DNA of 64,000 nucleotides from Psychrobacillus sp. FSL H8-0483 (GCF_038637725.1 NZ_CP152052.1:1595501-1659500), one strand, 5' to 3'; positions 1-11,513 are shown, counted from the first letter of the stretch. Notes: a model not told the origin generated them from the sequence alone. A program made the numbers and translations.

Positions 1-77
1 CGTTAAACAGAGCATTTCAATTACATAACAAATACGAAAGATTTCAATATACATAGATAAAAATTATTTCTTAAATT

Positions 78-105
78 TGTTTCATATGCTAAGATGCTTA
101 TGATA
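78..105 (+). promoter_or_regulatory. possible sigma-A promoter for folE-mtrB
   Basis: A TTGTTT -35-like hexamer (78-83) and a TATGAT -10-like hexamer (100-105) are separated by 16 bases, about 35 bases before the folE start. The sequence between the window edge and folE shows no gene. The match is only fair, so this is a candidate. Confidence 0.35.
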
Positions 106-139
106 TATTTACGCAGTTTAGTTTAGGGGGTCAGCAGAT

Positions 140-709
140 ATGACGAACGTCGATCTGAAAAAAATAGAAGAAGCAATTAAAATGATTTTAGAAGCAGTTG
201 GAGAAAATCCAGAAAGAGAAGGATTACTCGAAACACCGAAAAGAGTTTCCAAAATGTATGCAGAAATGTTCGAAGGATTACATCAAGATCCAAAAGAATA
301 TTTTAATACAGTTTTTCATGAAGAACATGAAGAGCTTGTCTTAGTGAAAGATATTCCTTTTTATTCCATGTGTGAGCATCATCTAGTTCCTTTCTACGGA
401 AAGGCTCATGTGGCCTATATTCCACGTGATGGGGTAGTCACAGGCTTAAGTAAATTAGCAAGAGCAGTTGACACAACTGCTAGACGCCCTCAATTACAGG
501 AAAGAATTACCTCTAGCATTGCAGATGATATTATGGAAATGTTAAACCCACATGGAGTGTACGTAGTAGTTGAAGCGGAACATATGTGCATGACGATGCG
601 TGGTATTAAGAAACCAGGTACTAAAACGGTAACTGCTGTTGCTAGAGGGATTTTAGAAACAGACGATGTAAAACGTTCGGAAATTTTATCCTTTATACAG
701 ATGAAGTAA
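140..709 (+). CDS. folE: GTP cyclohydrolase I (FolE/MtrA)
   Basis: This cytosolic enzyme converts GTP to 7,8-dihydroneopterin triphosphate, the first step of folate synthesis. The 189-residue protein has the usual length. The zinc ligands are visible: Cys78 and His81 in [10 protein letters not shown], and Cys150 in EHMCMTMRG. The ATG follows a purine-rich AGGGGG at about 124-129. It stands first in a folE-mtrB pair, the same arrangement as mtrAB of B. subtilis, where the neighbour encodes TRAP. Identity is secure from sequence and context. Confidence 0.97.
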   Translation: MTNVDLKKIEEAIKMILEAVGENPEREGLLETPKRVSKMYAEMFEGLHQDPKEYFNTVFHEEHEELVLVKDIPFYSMCEHHLVPFYGKAHVAYIPRDGVVTGLSKLARAVDTTARRPQLQERITSSIADDIMEMLNPHGVYVVVEAEHMCMTMRGIKKPGTKTVTAVARGILETDDVKRSEILSFIQMK

Positions 710-776
710 CAGTTTTGTCTGAATGGTTAGGAATATGGTATGATAAAAAAAGACTGTGAACAAAGGAGACTATAAA

Positions 777-998
777 ATGTCTAGTTCAGATTTTATCGTT
801 ATAAAAGCAGAAGAAGATGGCGTTCATGTAATCGGCTTAACACGTGGCACAGATACTAAATTCCATCATTCTGAAAAGCTTGATGCTGGTGAAGTGATGA
901 TCGCTCAATTTACGGAACATACTTCAGCTATGAAAATTAGAGGAAAAGCATCCATTCATTCTGCAAACGGAATAATTCAAAGCGAATCAAAAAAATAA
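777..998 (+). CDS. mtrB: TRAP, trp RNA-binding attenuation protein (MtrB)
   Basis: TRAP forms an 11-subunit ring that binds tryptophan and then GAG/UAG-repeat RNA, repressing tryptophan genes. The 73-residue protein contains the very conserved core [19 protein letters not shown] longer GTG start at 756 is possible, but the Shine-Dalgarno AAGGAG (763-768) lies inside that extension and sits correctly for ATG 777, so 777 is chosen. Oddly, the trp operon, its usual main target, is absent from its normal place between aroH and hisC. TRAP must therefore act on targets outside this window. Confidence 0.95.
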   Translation: MSSSDFIVIKAEEDGVHVIGLTRGTDTKFHHSEKLDAGEVMIAQFTEHTSAMKIRGKASIHSANGIIQSESKK

Positions 999-1130
999 AC
1001 CAGACTGACAAACAAAGCAAGCAAACTTCTTTGCTTGCTGATGAAAAGTCTGAGTGACAACTTCGCAAAACTGTAAATATAAAGAACCACATAGAAAAAT
1101 CAAGCGCGGTTGGGAAATGGAGTAAAGTGT

Positions 1131-1892
1131 ATGAACGAATCTTTGATCACACAACATGTAGAGCAATATAAAAAGGATATTCTCATGCAAACTCAGCAAA
1201 GCACTTTGTTAAAATATACAGGAAGTCCTGTTATTGACGAAGAGCGTTTGTTTTTTACACTTTTACCACTCCTCAATGGTGAAGATTGGAACGAATCAGT
1301 TAAGATTTCTGCAATTGCTGTTTCCCTTATTTTTGCTGCACTTGCTGCACATGATTTAGTGAAAGAACAAAAAGCAACATCAAAAGTACAGCAATTACAG
1401 GTGTTAGCTGGAGATTACTATAGCGGAAAATACTATCAGCTTTTAGCGAAAGATAACAATATTGAATTGATTCAACAACTATCAGATAGCGTCGCTTCCA
1501 TTACGGAGCATAAAACGAGATTCTATGATCATCAAGATTATTCATTTGAACAGCTAATTCAATCTATCCAACTAATCGAAAGCAAACCTATTGAACAGTT
1601 TATGGAATTCTACTCATTTCATGAATATGTGTTTATCATGAAAGAGGCGTTATTATTATCCACCATGAAAAAAGAATTGACTGCTTTTGAGAACCAAGAG
1701 AGTGTATTTTATATTAGTAAATCTATTAAATTACAAACAAAATTAGACATTTTTCAATCAGAGATAGAAAAAATTGAAAAAGAGTTGATTAAAGATATCC
1801 GTAATTCGGAATTATTAAAAGAACACGTAAAACATGCTATTTTAGAGCGAGTAACTGAACGTGCGCTAGAAAAGCAGTTGAGAGAAGGTTAA
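1131..1892 (+). CDS. hepS: heptaprenyl diphosphate synthase component I (HepS)
   Basis: HepS is the small, non-catalytic-motif subunit that pairs with HepT to make the C35 side chain of menaquinone-7. The 253-residue protein lacks DDxxD motifs, as expected. It keeps the family stretch VLAGDYYSGKYYQLLA and a helix-rich layout. ATG 1131 is preceded by GGAG at 1119-1122, which makes the upstream TTG at 1110 unlikely. It is the first gene of a hepS-menG-hepT cluster, with only 3 bases before menG. HepS is poorly conserved between genera, so context adds much of the confidence. Confidence 0.9.
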   Translation: MNESLITQHVEQYKKDILMQTQQSTLLKYTGSPVIDEERLFFTLLPLLNGEDWNESVKISAIAVSLIFAALAAHDLVKEQKATSKVQQLQVLAGDYYSGKYYQLLAKDNNIELIQQLSDSVASITEHKTRFYDHQDYSFEQLIQSIQLIESKPIEQFMEFYSFHEYVFIMKEALLLSTMKKELTAFENQESVFYISKSIKLQTKLDIFQSEIEKIEKELIKDIRNSELLKEHVKHAILERVTERALEKQLREG

Positions 1893-1895
1893 ACG

Positions 1896-2600
1896 GTGGG
1901 AAAATCAAAAGAGCAACATGTACATGAGGTTTTTGAAAAGATTTCGACTAACTATGATTCGATGAACTCAGTGATTAGCTTTCAGCAACATAAAGTTTGG
2001 CGTAATGACACGATGAAAGCGATGCAAGTTAAAACAGGAAGCAGCGCATTGGATGTATGTTGTGGTACTGCAGACTGGACCATTGCGCTAGCGGATGCTG
2101 TTGGTTCTACCGGAAAAGTAACTGGACTAGATTTTAGTCAAAACATGCTGAGTGTGGGGAAAGAAAAAGTAAAAGATATCCCTCAAATTGAATTGTTGCA
2201 TGGAAATGCAATGGAATTACCTTTTGAAGACAATACATTTGATTATGTAACTATTGGTTTTGGTCTTCGAAATGTACCAGACTATAAACAAGTGCTAAAA
2301 GAGATGAACCGTGTTGCAAAACCGGGGGGCATGGTCGTTTGCTTAGAAACCTCGCAGCCAGATTCAAAATTATTTAATGCTGGTTTCCGTTTTTATTTCC
2401 GTTATATTATGCCGATGTTTGGGAAATTATTTGCAAAAAGTTACAAAGAATATTCCTGGTTACAAGAATCAGCTAAAGAGTTTCCAAATAGAGCGGAGTT
2501 AACAAAGTTATTTGAAGAGGTCGAGATGTCAAACGTTACAAGCAAGCCATACAGTGGTGGAGCAGCCGCAAGGCATATTGGATATAAAAAAGATATTTAA
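1896..2600 (+). CDS. menG: demethylmenaquinone methyltransferase (MenG/UbiE)
   Basis: This SAM-dependent C-methyltransferase carries out the last step of menaquinone synthesis. The 234-residue protein begins near [13 protein letters not shown] and carries the SAM-binding motif [11 protein letters not shown] at about residues 51-61. The UbiE signatures LDFSQNML and FGLRNVPDY are also present. The start is GTG. It lies between the two heptaprenyl diphosphate synthase subunits, which places prenylation and methylation of the quinone in one operon. Confidence 0.96.
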   Translation: MGKSKEQHVHEVFEKISTNYDSMNSVISFQQHKVWRNDTMKAMQVKTGSSALDVCCGTADWTIALADAVGSTGKVTGLDFSQNMLSVGKEKVKDIPQIELLHGNAMELPFEDNTFDYVTIGFGLRNVPDYKQVLKEMNRVAKPGGMVVCLETSQPDSKLFNAGFRFYFRYIMPMFGKLFAKSYKEYSWLQESAKEFPNRAELTKLFEEVEMSNVTSKPYSGGAAARHIGYKKDI

Positions 2601-2620
2601 GTGGGAGAAGGTTTGTATCT

Positions 2621-3595
2621 GTGGATAAGATGAAGTTGAAATTACTTTATTCCGACTTAAAGTCGGATTTAGATGTCATCGAAAAAGAACTTGTAACTGC
2701 GGTGAATTCTTCCTCTCACTTATTGAATGAAGCTTCCCTTCATTTGCTTCTTGCTGGCGGTAAACGAATTCGTCCTGTCTTTGTAATGCTTGCAGCAAAA
2801 TTTGGAGATTATTCGATTGAATCTATTAAAAATGTTGCAGTCTCAATTGAACTAATACATATGGCTTCCCTCGTTCATGATGATGTAATAGACGATGCCG
2901 AAACAAGAAGAGGTAGAGAAACAGTAAAAGCTCAGTGGAATAATCGAGTAGCAATGTATACAGGTGATTTCCTCTTCGCTAAAGCAATTGAATACATAAC
3001 GGCAGTACAAAATACATATGCACATGAAGTATTATCTCATACGATGGTAGAGCTTTGTATTGGGGAAATTATTCAAATTGAGGATAAGCGTCTGTTAGAT
3101 CAAACGGTTCGAGATTATTTGAGAAGAATAAAGAGAAAAACCGCTATATTAATTTCAGCAAGCTGTGAATTAGGTGCAATTGCCTCCCAAGCTGATGAAC
3201 AAACAGTAAGACACTTAAAGCGTTTTGGTTATTATGTTGGGATGTCATTCCAAATAATTGATGATATTTTAGACATAACTTCTTCAGATGAACAACTAGG
3301 CAAACCGGCGGGAAGCGATTTAATGCAAGGTAACATTACGTTACCAGTTCTATATGCGAAAAATGATCCAGCGATTGCCCCTTTGTTACATGAAGTACTA
3401 GAAGGAACTATTTCTGAAAAAGACAGACAAAAGCTATTAATTGAAATCAGCAATTCGGCTGGAATGAAGCAGGCAAAACTAGTTAGTAATATGTATTTGC
3501 AGAAAGCTTTGAACGAAGTAAAGCAGTTACCATCCAACTCTGCAAAGAAATCCCTACAAAATATTGCATTATTTATGAGTAAACGTAAGTTTTAA
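2621..3595 (+). CDS. hepT: heptaprenyl diphosphate synthase component II (HepT)
   Basis: This is the catalytic subunit of the heterodimeric trans-prenyltransferase making all-trans-heptaprenyl diphosphate from farnesyl diphosphate and IPP. Both Asp-rich motifs are visible: DDVIDD (about 87-92) and IIDDILD (about 212-218). GGKRIRP at 46-52 binds diphosphate. The GTG at 2621 follows GGGAGAAGG with a longish gap; an internal ATG at 2630 is an alternative three codons in. It is the last gene of the menaquinone cluster. Confidence 0.96.
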   Translation: MDKMKLKLLYSDLKSDLDVIEKELVTAVNSSSHLLNEASLHLLLAGGKRIRPVFVMLAAKFGDYSIESIKNVAVSIELIHMASLVHDDVIDDAETRRGRETVKAQWNNRVAMYTGDFLFAKAIEYITAVQNTYAHEVLSHTMVELCIGEIIQIEDKRLLDQTVRDYLRRIKRKTAILISASCELGAIASQADEQTVRHLKRFGYYVGMSFQIIDDILDITSSDEQLGKPAGSDLMQGNITLPVLYAKNDPAIAPLLHEVLEGTISEKDRQKLLIEISNSAGMKQAKLVSNMYLQKALNEVKQLPSNSAKKSLQNIALFMSKRKF

Positions 3596-3694
3596 TCAAT
3601 GAAGGCCAATTTAATTTGAAAATAATGCATTAAAGTGATATTATTTGTAACGGTGGAGAAATTAATCCATTTTATATTTGAAGGAGTGTTATTC

Positions 3695-4141
3695 ATGGAA
3701 AAAACATTTTTAATGGTAAAACCTGATGGCGTACAACGTAACTTAATCGGTGAAATCGTAAGTCGTTTTGAGAAAAAAGGATATCAATTAGTTGGAGCTA
3801 AATTAATGCAAATTCCAGCAGAATTAGCTGAACAACATTATGGCGAGCATAAAGAACGTCCATTCTTTGGCGAATTAGTAGAATTTATCACTTCTGGACC
3901 AGTTTTCGCAATGGTTTGGGAAGGTGAAAATGTTATTTCTACAGCACGTCTTATGATGGGTGCTACAAATCCAAAAGAATCTGCTCCAGGAACTATCCGT
4001 GGAGACTTCGCAGTAACTGTGGGCAAAAACATTATTCACGGTTCTGATTCACCTGAAAGCGCTGAACGCGAAATCGGCTTATTCTTCAACAAAGAAGAAT
4101 TAGTAGCTTACGCTAAAGACGCAAACAACTGGATTAACTAA
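3695..4141 (+). CDS. ndk: nucleoside diphosphate kinase
   Basis: The kinase transfers the gamma phosphate of ATP to nucleoside diphosphates through a phosphohistidine. The 148-residue protein starts [16 protein letters not shown], and the catalytic His115 lies in NIIHGSDSP. The open frame extends upstream to 3635, but AAGGAG at 3681-3686 supports ATG 3695, the family's normal start. The gene ends in a strong hairpin terminator. The codons are strongly biased, as expected for a highly expressed gene. Confidence 0.98.
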   Translation: MEKTFLMVKPDGVQRNLIGEIVSRFEKKGYQLVGAKLMQIPAELAEQHYGEHKERPFFGELVEFITSGPVFAMVWEGENVISTARLMMGATNPKESAPGTIRGDFAVTVGKNIIHGSDSPESAEREIGLFFNKEELVAYAKDANNWIN

Positions 4142-4152
4142 TTTTAAAAATG

Positions 4153-4191
4153 AAAAGACAGACAAATGTTCACATTTGTCTGTCTTTTTCT
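4153..4191 (+). terminator. rho-independent terminator after ndk
   Basis: A perfect stem of about 14 bp (AGACAGACAAATG paired with CATTTGTCTGTCT) with a 4-base loop is followed by a T run. Confidence 0.9.
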
Positions 4192-4238
4192 ATTTTCGAA
4201 ACGAACCGTTTGAGATATACTAAATATAGGCTAGTTGA

Positions 4239-5023
<785 letters not shown>

Positions 5024-5024
<1 letters not shown>

Positions 5025-5055
5025 ACTGTCCGGAGAAAAAACGGACAGTTTTTCT
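5024..5055 (+). terminator. terminator after cheR
   Basis: The stem AAACTGTCCG pairs with CGGACAGTTT, followed by TTTTCTTCT. Confidence 0.85.
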
Positions 5056-5127
5056 TCTATACTTTGAAATAGTTTTTATGATATAGTGGAGAACAAATAC
5101 TTTAGCGAGTTGAAGGGGGAAAGTGTT

Positions 5128-6309
5128 GTGCGTTATTTAACAGCAGGTGAGTCACATGGACCACAACTAACAGCAATTATTGAAGGGTTACCAGCACAAT
5201 TAGAAATTACAAGTGAACAGATTAATAAAGAATTGAAGAGACGTCAAGGTGGGCATGGTAGAGGTAGACGCATGCAAATTGAAAAAGATACAGTTGCCAT
5301 AACAGCTGGTGTTCGTCACGGAAAATCTTTAGGATCACCAGTTTGTCTAGTAGTAAATAATGATGATTGGAAACATTGGACAAATATCATGGGGATTGAA
5401 CCACTAGGAGAAGAAATTGATCCTGAGGATATTAAAAGACAAATTACTAGACCACGCCCAGGACATGCAGATTTAGTTGGGGGTATGAAATACGGCCATC
5501 GTGATTTGCGAAACGTGTTAGAGCGTTCTTCTGCTAGAGAAACGACTGTAAGAGTTGCCGTAGGAGCAGTAGCAAAACAATTATTAAGTCAATTAGGAAT
5601 CTCCATTGTTGCTCATGTTACAAAAATTGGTGGAATTGAAGCGAATCTAGATTTAGCTGCTGAAAAAACGATTGAAGAGATTCGAGCGATTGTGGAAGCG
5701 GATCCTGTTTACTGTTTAGATTCAGAAGCTTCTGAAAAAATGGTAGAAGCGATCGACCATGCTAAAAAAGCAGGAGATACTATTGGTGGAGTTGTAGAGG
5801 TTATTATAGCAGGAATGCCAGCTGGAGTTGGTAGTTACGTCCATTATGATCGAAAATTAGACGCTAAACTTGCAATGGCGATGATGAGCATTAACGCATT
5901 TAAAGGAGTAGAGGTTGGTTTAGGATTTGAAATGGCGAATCTATTTGGAAGTCAAGTACATGACCAAATCTCTTGGAATGAAGATAAAGGTTATACGCGT
6001 GACACAAATAGACTTGGTGGTTTAGAAGGCGGAATGTCTACAGGAATGCCAATCGTTATTCGAGGAGTAATGAAACCAATCCCAACACTATATAAACCAT
6101 TACAAAGCGTAGATATTGATACAAAAGAGCCTTTTAAAGCGAGTATTGAAAGATCCGATAGCTGTGCTGTACCAGCTGCTTCAGTAGTGGCAGAGGCAGT
6201 TATTGCTTGGGAGATTGCAGCAGCGGTTTTAGATACTTTTAATGGAGATCAACTAGATACGTTAAAAGCAGACATAGAAAGACATCGTGCTTATACAAAG
6301 GGGTTTTAA
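5128..6309 (+). CDS. aroC: chorismate synthase
   Basis: The FMN-dependent enzyme makes chorismate from 5-enolpyruvylshikimate-3-phosphate. The 393-residue protein starts [14 protein letters not shown] and carries the signatures [25 protein letters not shown] and [16 protein letters not shown] 5128 is chosen over the upstream 5086 start because GAAGGGGG at 5112-5119 fits it. It is the first gene of aroC-aroB-aroH, with gaps of 3 bases and clear co-transcription. Confidence 0.97.
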   Translation: MRYLTAGESHGPQLTAIIEGLPAQLEITSEQINKELKRRQGGHGRGRRMQIEKDTVAITAGVRHGKSLGSPVCLVVNNDDWKHWTNIMGIEPLGEEIDPEDIKRQITRPRPGHADLVGGMKYGHRDLRNVLERSSARETTVRVAVGAVAKQLLSQLGISIVAHVTKIGGIEANLDLAAEKTIEEIRAIVEADPVYCLDSEASEKMVEAIDHAKKAGDTIGGVVEVIIAGMPAGVGSYVHYDRKLDAKLAMAMMSINAFKGVEVGLGFEMANLFGSQVHDQISWNEDKGYTRDTNRLGGLEGGMSTGMPIVIRGVMKPIPTLYKPLQSVDIDTKEPFKASIERSDSCAVPAASVVAEAVIAWEIAAAVLDTFNGDQLDTLKADIERHRAYTKGF

Positions 6310-6312
6310 ACC

Positions 6313-7398
6313 ATGATTATCCCGGTAAAAACGAAAGATACTTCGTACGAGGTGCATTTAGGTGAGAACATATTAAGCGAGTTTTGTATTCGACATGCAG
6401 AAACTTTAGAAAAAGTAGATCAGTTAGTCATTATTACGGACGAGCATGTCTGGAGTTTACATGAACAATATGTTCGTGAACATTTTACATTCCCATTTAA
6501 ACTTTTTATCGTTCCAAATGGAGAAGCATGTAAAACATTTGAGTCTTATTTCAAAGTTCAAACGTTTTTATTACAAGAAAATTGTTCAAGAAACTCTGCT
6601 CTTTTCGCTTTAGGAGGAGGTGCTGTCGGAGATTTAACTGGATTTGTTGCAGCTACATTTATGCGAGGAATTCCATTCTACCAAATACCTACAACTATAC
6701 TAGCTCATGATAGTGCAGTTGGAGGAAAGACAGCCATTAATCATCCAAACGGGAAAAATATGATTGGTGCTTTTTATCAGCCAGCGGAAGTGCTATATGA
6801 TTTTCACTTCCTAGCAACCCTACCTGAAATAGAAGTCCGTTCTGGTCTAGCGGAGGTTATTAAACACGCGTTAATTAGTGACCAAGTCTGGATGGACGAG
6901 TTTTTCTCGCTATCTAGTATGGAATCTATCGACAAAGAAGAACTGCTCATTTGGCTTGAAAAAGGGATTCGCGTCAAAGCACATATAGTCGAGCTTGATG
7001 AAAAAGAGCAATCTTATCGAAAGTATTTAAACTTTGGACATACATACGGCCATGCTATAGAAGCTACTGTAGGTTACGGGAAAATCACACATGGAGAAGC
7101 AGTCATGATTGGTATGATTCCTGCTTTAATGTTAAGTGAAATAAATGGTGAAGTAGAACAAGGCTATGCAAAGAAAGTCTATTATTTTGCGAATAGTCTT
7201 GGGTATAATTTTCAGCATGTTCTACACTGTCCATTCGAGGATTTAGCAAGTTTTATGCTAAAAGATAAGAAAACGACCAATGGGGAACTTCATTTTGCGT
7301 TACTTCAAACCATCGGCGAACCATTTGTAAAAGTTATTTCCATGGATGAAGTGAAGAAATGTGATGAACAATTGAGGGAATGGATCAAGGAGGCGTAG
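6313..7398 (+). CDS. aroB: 3-dehydroquinate synthase
   Basis: This NAD- and metal-dependent enzyme forms 3-dehydroquinate from DAHP in the shikimate pathway. The 361-residue protein has the NAD-binding ALGGGAVGDLTGFVAAT and the substrate-site segment GGKTAINHPNGKNMIG. The metal ligands are in the FGHTYGHAIE and HGEAVMIGM stretches. It starts 3 bases after aroC and ends 3 bases before aroH. Confidence 0.97.
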   Translation: MIIPVKTKDTSYEVHLGENILSEFCIRHAETLEKVDQLVIITDEHVWSLHEQYVREHFTFPFKLFIVPNGEACKTFESYFKVQTFLLQENCSRNSALFALGGGAVGDLTGFVAATFMRGIPFYQIPTTILAHDSAVGGKTAINHPNGKNMIGAFYQPAEVLYDFHFLATLPEIEVRSGLAEVIKHALISDQVWMDEFFSLSSMESIDKEELLIWLEKGIRVKAHIVELDEKEQSYRKYLNFGHTYGHAIEATVGYGKITHGEAVMIGMIPALMLSEINGEVEQGYAKKVYYFANSLGYNFQHVLHCPFEDLASFMLKDKKTTNGELHFALLQTIGEPFVKVISMDEVKKCDEQLREWIKEA

Positions 7399-7401
7399 AA
7401 A

Positions 7402-7764
7402 TTGATTAGAGGCGTAAGAGGGGCAATAACTGTAACGGAAGATTCAAATGACCAAGTGCTACAAGAAACAGTACGACTTGTTCAAGCAATGATAAAAGCA
7501 AATGACCTTGATCCAGAGACAGTTGCTTCGGTTATTATTTCAACAACATCAGACATTACGTCTGCTTTTCCTGCTAGAGCTGTTCGCGGGTTAGAAGGCT
7601 GGAGTTATGTACCAGTAATGTGTACGCACGAAATGAATGTTCCAGGTGCGCTTGAGAAATGTATCCGATTATTAATGCATGTTAATACAGAAAAAGCACA
7701 ACAAGATATTCAACATATTTACTTAAACAAAGCTGTTCATTTGAGACCTGATTTAGTTAAATAA
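7402..7764 (+). CDS. aroH: chorismate mutase, AroH type
   Basis: This monofunctional enzyme rearranges chorismate to prephenate for tyrosine and phenylalanine. The 120-residue protein begins IRGVRGAITV, keeps the Arg7-containing active-site start, and has the trimeric AroH fold signature PVMCTHEMNVPGALEKC. The start is TTG with a near-perfect AAGGAGG nine bases upstream. In B. subtilis the trp operon follows this gene; here hisC follows after 133 bases. Confidence 0.96.
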   Translation: MIRGVRGAITVTEDSNDQVLQETVRLVQAMIKANDLDPETVASVIISTTSDITSAFPARAVRGLEGWSYVPVMCTHEMNVPGALEKCIRLLMHVNTEKAQQDIQHIYLNKAVHLRPDLVK

Positions 7765-7795
7765 ATGGCGATGTTAATCTACATTGTTGTTATTT

Positions 7796-7829
7796 GGTAG
7801 AATCTGCTCCTTTTGCGTGGATTCTACCG
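7796..7829. other. hairpin in the aroH-hisC gap
   Basis: GGTAGAATC (7797-7805) pairs with GATTCTACC (7820-7828). No T run follows, so it may be a processing or attenuation element rather than a terminator. It occupies the place where the trp operon sits in B. subtilis. Confidence 0.45.
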
Positions 7830-7897
7830 CAAATTATATACTAAGAAACAACAGTAAAATATAACAGTGCCAAATAAATAAAAGAGATGAGGTTTTT

Positions 7898-9001
7898 ATG
7901 GTGAAATTTAAAAAACAAATTGCTGGTTTACAAGCATACCAACCTGGAAAAACAACGGACGAAGTAAAAAAAATGTATAACTTAGATAAGGTAACAAAAC
8001 TTGCTTCAAACGAGAATCCATATGGTGCATCTCCCAAAGTAAAAGAGTACTTAAATAATGCCAATGTAGACTATGCCATTTATCCAGATGGATATGCTAC
8101 TAAACTTAGAACTGCTATAGCACAACATTTAAATGTATCAGAAAAACAATTATTATTTGGAAACGGATCGGATGATAATATTCTCATCGTTTCTCGAGCA
8201 ATACTTCAGCCAGGTTTAAATACGGTTGTGGCAGATTTAACATTCGGTCAATACAAACATAATGCAATTGTCGAAGGAGCAGAAGTCCGTGCAATCCCAC
8301 TAACAGAAAAAGGGGAACATGATTTAGAGAAAATGGCAGAAGCAGTGGATGAAAATACTGCAATTGTATGGATTTGTAACCCGAATAATCCAACTGGAAC
8401 ACTAACACCTAGTGACAAAATTAGAGCTTTTGTTGAAAAAGTACCAAGCGATGTATTGATCGTGTTAGATGAAGCCTATATAGAATATATAACAGATGAT
8501 ACATATGAAGAGTCTATTGGATTATTAGAAAAGTATCCAAATGTTCTAATCATGCGTACATTTTCTAAAGCTTATGGCTTAGCGAGCTTCCGAGTTGGAT
8601 ATGCCATAGGTTCAGAAGAAGTAATTAGCCAGCTTGAACCAACACGCGAACCATTCAATAACACAGTGTTAAGCCAGGAAGTCGCAATTATTGGTTTAGA
8701 GGATCAAGCATTTATTACCGAGTGTAAAGAAAAAAATAATGCTGGCAGAGCTCAATTTGAAGCATTTTGCAAAGAGCGAAAACTCAATTTCTATCCTTCC
8801 CATACAAATTTTATTCTAATGGAAGTAAAAGCAGATAGTGATGTGGTGTTCCAAGGATTGATGAAGCGTGGGTTTATTGTTCGTAGTGGAAATGCGCTAG
8901 GTAAACCAGGATATCTTCGAATTACCATTGGCACAGAGGAACAAAATACAGAGCTATTACAAAAATTAGACGAGGTTTTACAAGAGGAAGGCGTATTATA
9001 A
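7898..9001 (+). CDS. hisC: histidinol-phosphate/aromatic aminotransferase
   Basis: The PLP-dependent enzyme transaminates imidazole acetol phosphate in histidine synthesis. In Bacilli it also acts on prephenate-derived keto acids, which suits its place before tyrA. The 367-residue protein shows SNENPYGASP, ICNPNNPTGT, DEAYIEY and the PLP lysine, Lys224, in TFSKAYGLASFRVGY. The stop codon overlaps the tyrA start by one base. Confidence 0.95.
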   Translation: MVKFKKQIAGLQAYQPGKTTDEVKKMYNLDKVTKLASNENPYGASPKVKEYLNNANVDYAIYPDGYATKLRTAIAQHLNVSEKQLLFGNGSDDNILIVSRAILQPGLNTVVADLTFGQYKHNAIVEGAEVRAIPLTEKGEHDLEKMAEAVDENTAIVWICNPNNPTGTLTPSDKIRAFVEKVPSDVLIVLDEAYIEYITDDTYEESIGLLEKYPNVLIMRTFSKAYGLASFRVGYAIGSEEVISQLEPTREPFNNTVLSQEVAIIGLEDQAFITECKEKNNAGRAQFEAFCKERKLNFYPSHTNFILMEVKADSDVVFQGLMKRGFIVRSGNALGKPGYLRITIGTEEQNTELLQKLDEVLQEEGVL

Positions 9002-10101
9002 TGAAACAAACAGTTCTCATCATTGGTCTAGGATTAATAGGGGGATCTTTAGCGCTTGGTTTAAAGCGTAATGAGGAGATCACGATCATAGGTCATGACT
9101 CGTATAGTCACACCCTTCAAACAGCAAAAAGAATTGGTGTCATTGATGAGATGGCCGTCCAAATAAGAGATGCTACTGAATGTGCAGACGTTATTGTGTT
9201 TGCTACTCCTGTCAGTGAAACCATACGATTGATGAAAGAAATGCCTAACTGGCATATAAAGAAGCATGTCATTGTTACAGATACCGGAAGTACAAAAAAA
9301 GAAATAATGAGTGCGGCCGAAGAGCTAAAAAATGCTGGTATTACGTTCATTGGTGGACATCCAATGGCTGGTTCACATAAAAGTGGTGTTGAAGCAGCGC
9401 GAGCACATTTATTTGAAAATGCCTACTACTTATTAACACCTTTTCCAGGCGAAAATAAAGCTGAGGTCAAGATTCTTTCAGACTTATTGCAGGTGACAAA
9501 AGCGAAAACAGTTGAAGTGAGTGCAGAGGAACATGATCATATGACCGCTGTAGTCAGCCACTTTCCTCACTTAGTTGCGGCTTCGCTTGTGCACCAGCTT
9601 GCCGGAGAAAATGAACAATTTCCATTTACCAAGCAACTTGCTGCAGGAGGCTTTCGTGATTTAACAAGAATTGCTTCTGCAAATCCGATTATGTGGCGAG
9701 ACATTACCGTCCAAAATCGGACTGAATTAAGCAATCAATTACAAGTGTGGACGGAAGAGATGATTAAGCTACAAAATCTTTTATTACACGCAAATGCGGA
9801 AGACATTGAAGCATACTTCTCTAAAGCAAAAAAGGTTCGAGATGAATTGCCAATTACTGCGCAAGGTGCGATGTACACCGTATATGACTTATATGTGGAT
9901 ATTCCGGACTATCCTGGAGTTATCTCCGAAATTACTGGTTATTTAGCAGAAGACCGTATCAGTATTACAAACTTACGAATAGTTGAAACGCGCGAGGATG
10001 TATTTGGTATTCTAGTTATCAGTTTTCAGACGATGGATGACCGAGCTAAAGCAGTTGCATGTATAGCAAATAAAACGACATTTGAAACGTATATTTCTTA
10101 G
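9001..10101 (+). CDS. tyrA: prephenate dehydrogenase with ACT domain
   Basis: The NAD-dependent oxidative decarboxylation of prephenate gives 4-hydroxyphenylpyruvate for tyrosine. The 366-residue protein has an N-terminal Rossmann motif [13 protein letters not shown], then [13 protein letters not shown] and the TDTGSTK stretch. A C-terminal ACT domain at about residues 295-366 ([17 protein letters not shown]) is the likely tyrosine-feedback site. It is translationally coupled to hisC. Confidence 0.96.
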   Translation: MKQTVLIIGLGLIGGSLALGLKRNEEITIIGHDSYSHTLQTAKRIGVIDEMAVQIRDATECADVIVFATPVSETIRLMKEMPNWHIKKHVIVTDTGSTKKEIMSAAEELKNAGITFIGGHPMAGSHKSGVEAARAHLFENAYYLLTPFPGENKAEVKILSDLLQVTKAKTVEVSAEEHDHMTAVVSHFPHLVAASLVHQLAGENEQFPFTKQLAAGGFRDLTRIASANPIMWRDITVQNRTELSNQLQVWTEEMIKLQNLLLHANAEDIEAYFSKAKKVRDELPITAQGAMYTVYDLYVDIPDYPGVISEITGYLAEDRISITNLRIVETREDVFGILVISFQTMDDRAKAVACIANKTTFETYIS

Positions 10102-10117
10102 GGGAGGTAAAAGGACG

Positions 10118-11419
10118 ATGGTAACTAGCAAAACATTAGATTATGGGCAACCTTCCTTACAAGGAACAATTCGTATACCTGGAGATAAGTCTGTTTCTCA
10201 CCGCTCCATAATGTTTGGTTCTATTGCGGAAGGTACGACGACTGTAGAAGGTTTCTTGCAAAGTGACGACTGTTTAAGTACGATTGATTGCTTTTCGAAG
10301 CTTGGAGTAGAAATTACTGTGGATGGAGAATATGTTCGTATCGAAAGTAACGGAATCCAAGCATGGAACGAACCAAACGAAATTTTATATACTGGTAACT
10401 CGGGTACGACCACTCGACTGATGCTTGGAATTTTAGCAGGCTCTCCCATTTCTTCTGTACTAATTGGTGATGAGTCCATTCAAAAACGTCCGATGAAACG
10501 TGTCACGAATCCTTTAAAGCAAATGGGTGCAAAGCTAATTGGTAGAGAAGATGGGCAGTATACACCAATTGCAGTGGAGGGAACAAGTTTACAATCTATA
10601 CACTACAAAATGCCTGTTGCTAGTGCACAGGTGAAATCTGCTATTCTTCTAGCTGCTTTAAATGCTGAGGGAGAAACAGTTGTAGAAGAAATAGAAACTT
10701 CTCGTGACCACACAGAAAAAATGCTACAACATTTTGGTGCTAGCGTTTCGGTAGAAGACAGAACAATACGCCTCCAAGGTGGACAAAAGCTTACTGGGAC
10801 ACATGTTGTCGTACCTGGAGATATATCGTCTGCTGCATTCTTTTTAGCAGCAGGTGCAATTGTTCCTAATACTAAGCTCACTTTAACAAACGTTGGGTTA
10901 AATCCGACAAGAACTGGAATAGTGGATGTACTGCAAGCGATGGGTGCAAAGTTAAGCATTAATGACTCGGAAAATAATAGTCATGAACAAATGGGGACGA
11001 TTGAAATCGAGACCTCTGAAGTAACTGGAACTGAAATCGGTGGAGATCTCATCCCACGACTTATTGATGAAATTCCGATTATTGCTTTATTAGCAACACA
11101 AGCAGTCGGAAAAACTGTAATTAAAAACGCAGAAGAATTAAAAGTCAAAGAGACTAATCGAATTGACGCGGTCGTAAATGAACTGAAAAAACTCGGTGCG
11201 AACATCACCGCAACAGATGACGGCATGATTATAGAAGGTCCAACATCTCTGCATGGTGGTGAATTAAAAACCTACGGTGATCATCGAATTGGGATGATGG
11301 CTGCGATTGCAGCCCTAATTACTTCTAGTGCTGTAACAATTGATAATGCAGAATGTATTTCCGTGTCATATCCAAATTTTTTTGAGCAACTGGATAGCGT
11401 TGTTATAGCATCCCTGTGA
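10118..11419 (+). CDS. aroA: 3-phosphoshikimate 1-carboxyvinyltransferase (EPSP synthase)
   Basis: EPSP synthase joins shikimate-3-phosphate and PEP. The 433-residue protein has [31 protein letters not shown], the class II-like [15 protein letters not shown], and KVKETNRID near the C terminus. The start is ATG 10118, 16 bases past tyrA, with GGGGAGG and AAGGA upstream; the frame stays open back to 10082. The gene is called aroE in B. subtilis nomenclature. It ends the hisC-tyrA-aroA operon. Confidence 0.97.
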   Translation: MVTSKTLDYGQPSLQGTIRIPGDKSVSHRSIMFGSIAEGTTTVEGFLQSDDCLSTIDCFSKLGVEITVDGEYVRIESNGIQAWNEPNEILYTGNSGTTTRLMLGILAGSPISSVLIGDESIQKRPMKRVTNPLKQMGAKLIGREDGQYTPIAVEGTSLQSIHYKMPVASAQVKSAILLAALNAEGETVVEEIETSRDHTEKMLQHFGASVSVEDRTIRLQGGQKLTGTHVVVPGDISSAAFFLAAGAIVPNTKLTLTNVGLNPTRTGIVDVLQAMGAKLSINDSENNSHEQMGTIEIETSEVTGTEIGGDLIPRLIDEIPIIALLATQAVGKTVIKNAEELKVKETNRIDAVVNELKKLGANITATDDGMIIEGPTSLHGGELKTYGDHRIGMMAAIAALITSSAVTIDNAECISVSYPNFFEQLDSVVIASL

Positions 11420-11474
11420 TGTAAACAATTTATATTAATTTTATGACACGCTCCTTCTGATTGAACCTGATAAC

Positions 11475-11513
11475 TGTGAGCGACATTATTTTTTATGTCA
11501 CTCACGTTTTTTT
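11475..11513 (+). terminator. terminator after aroA
   Basis: GTGAGCGACAT pairs with ATGTCACTCAC with one mismatch, followed by seven T residues. Confidence 0.85.
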
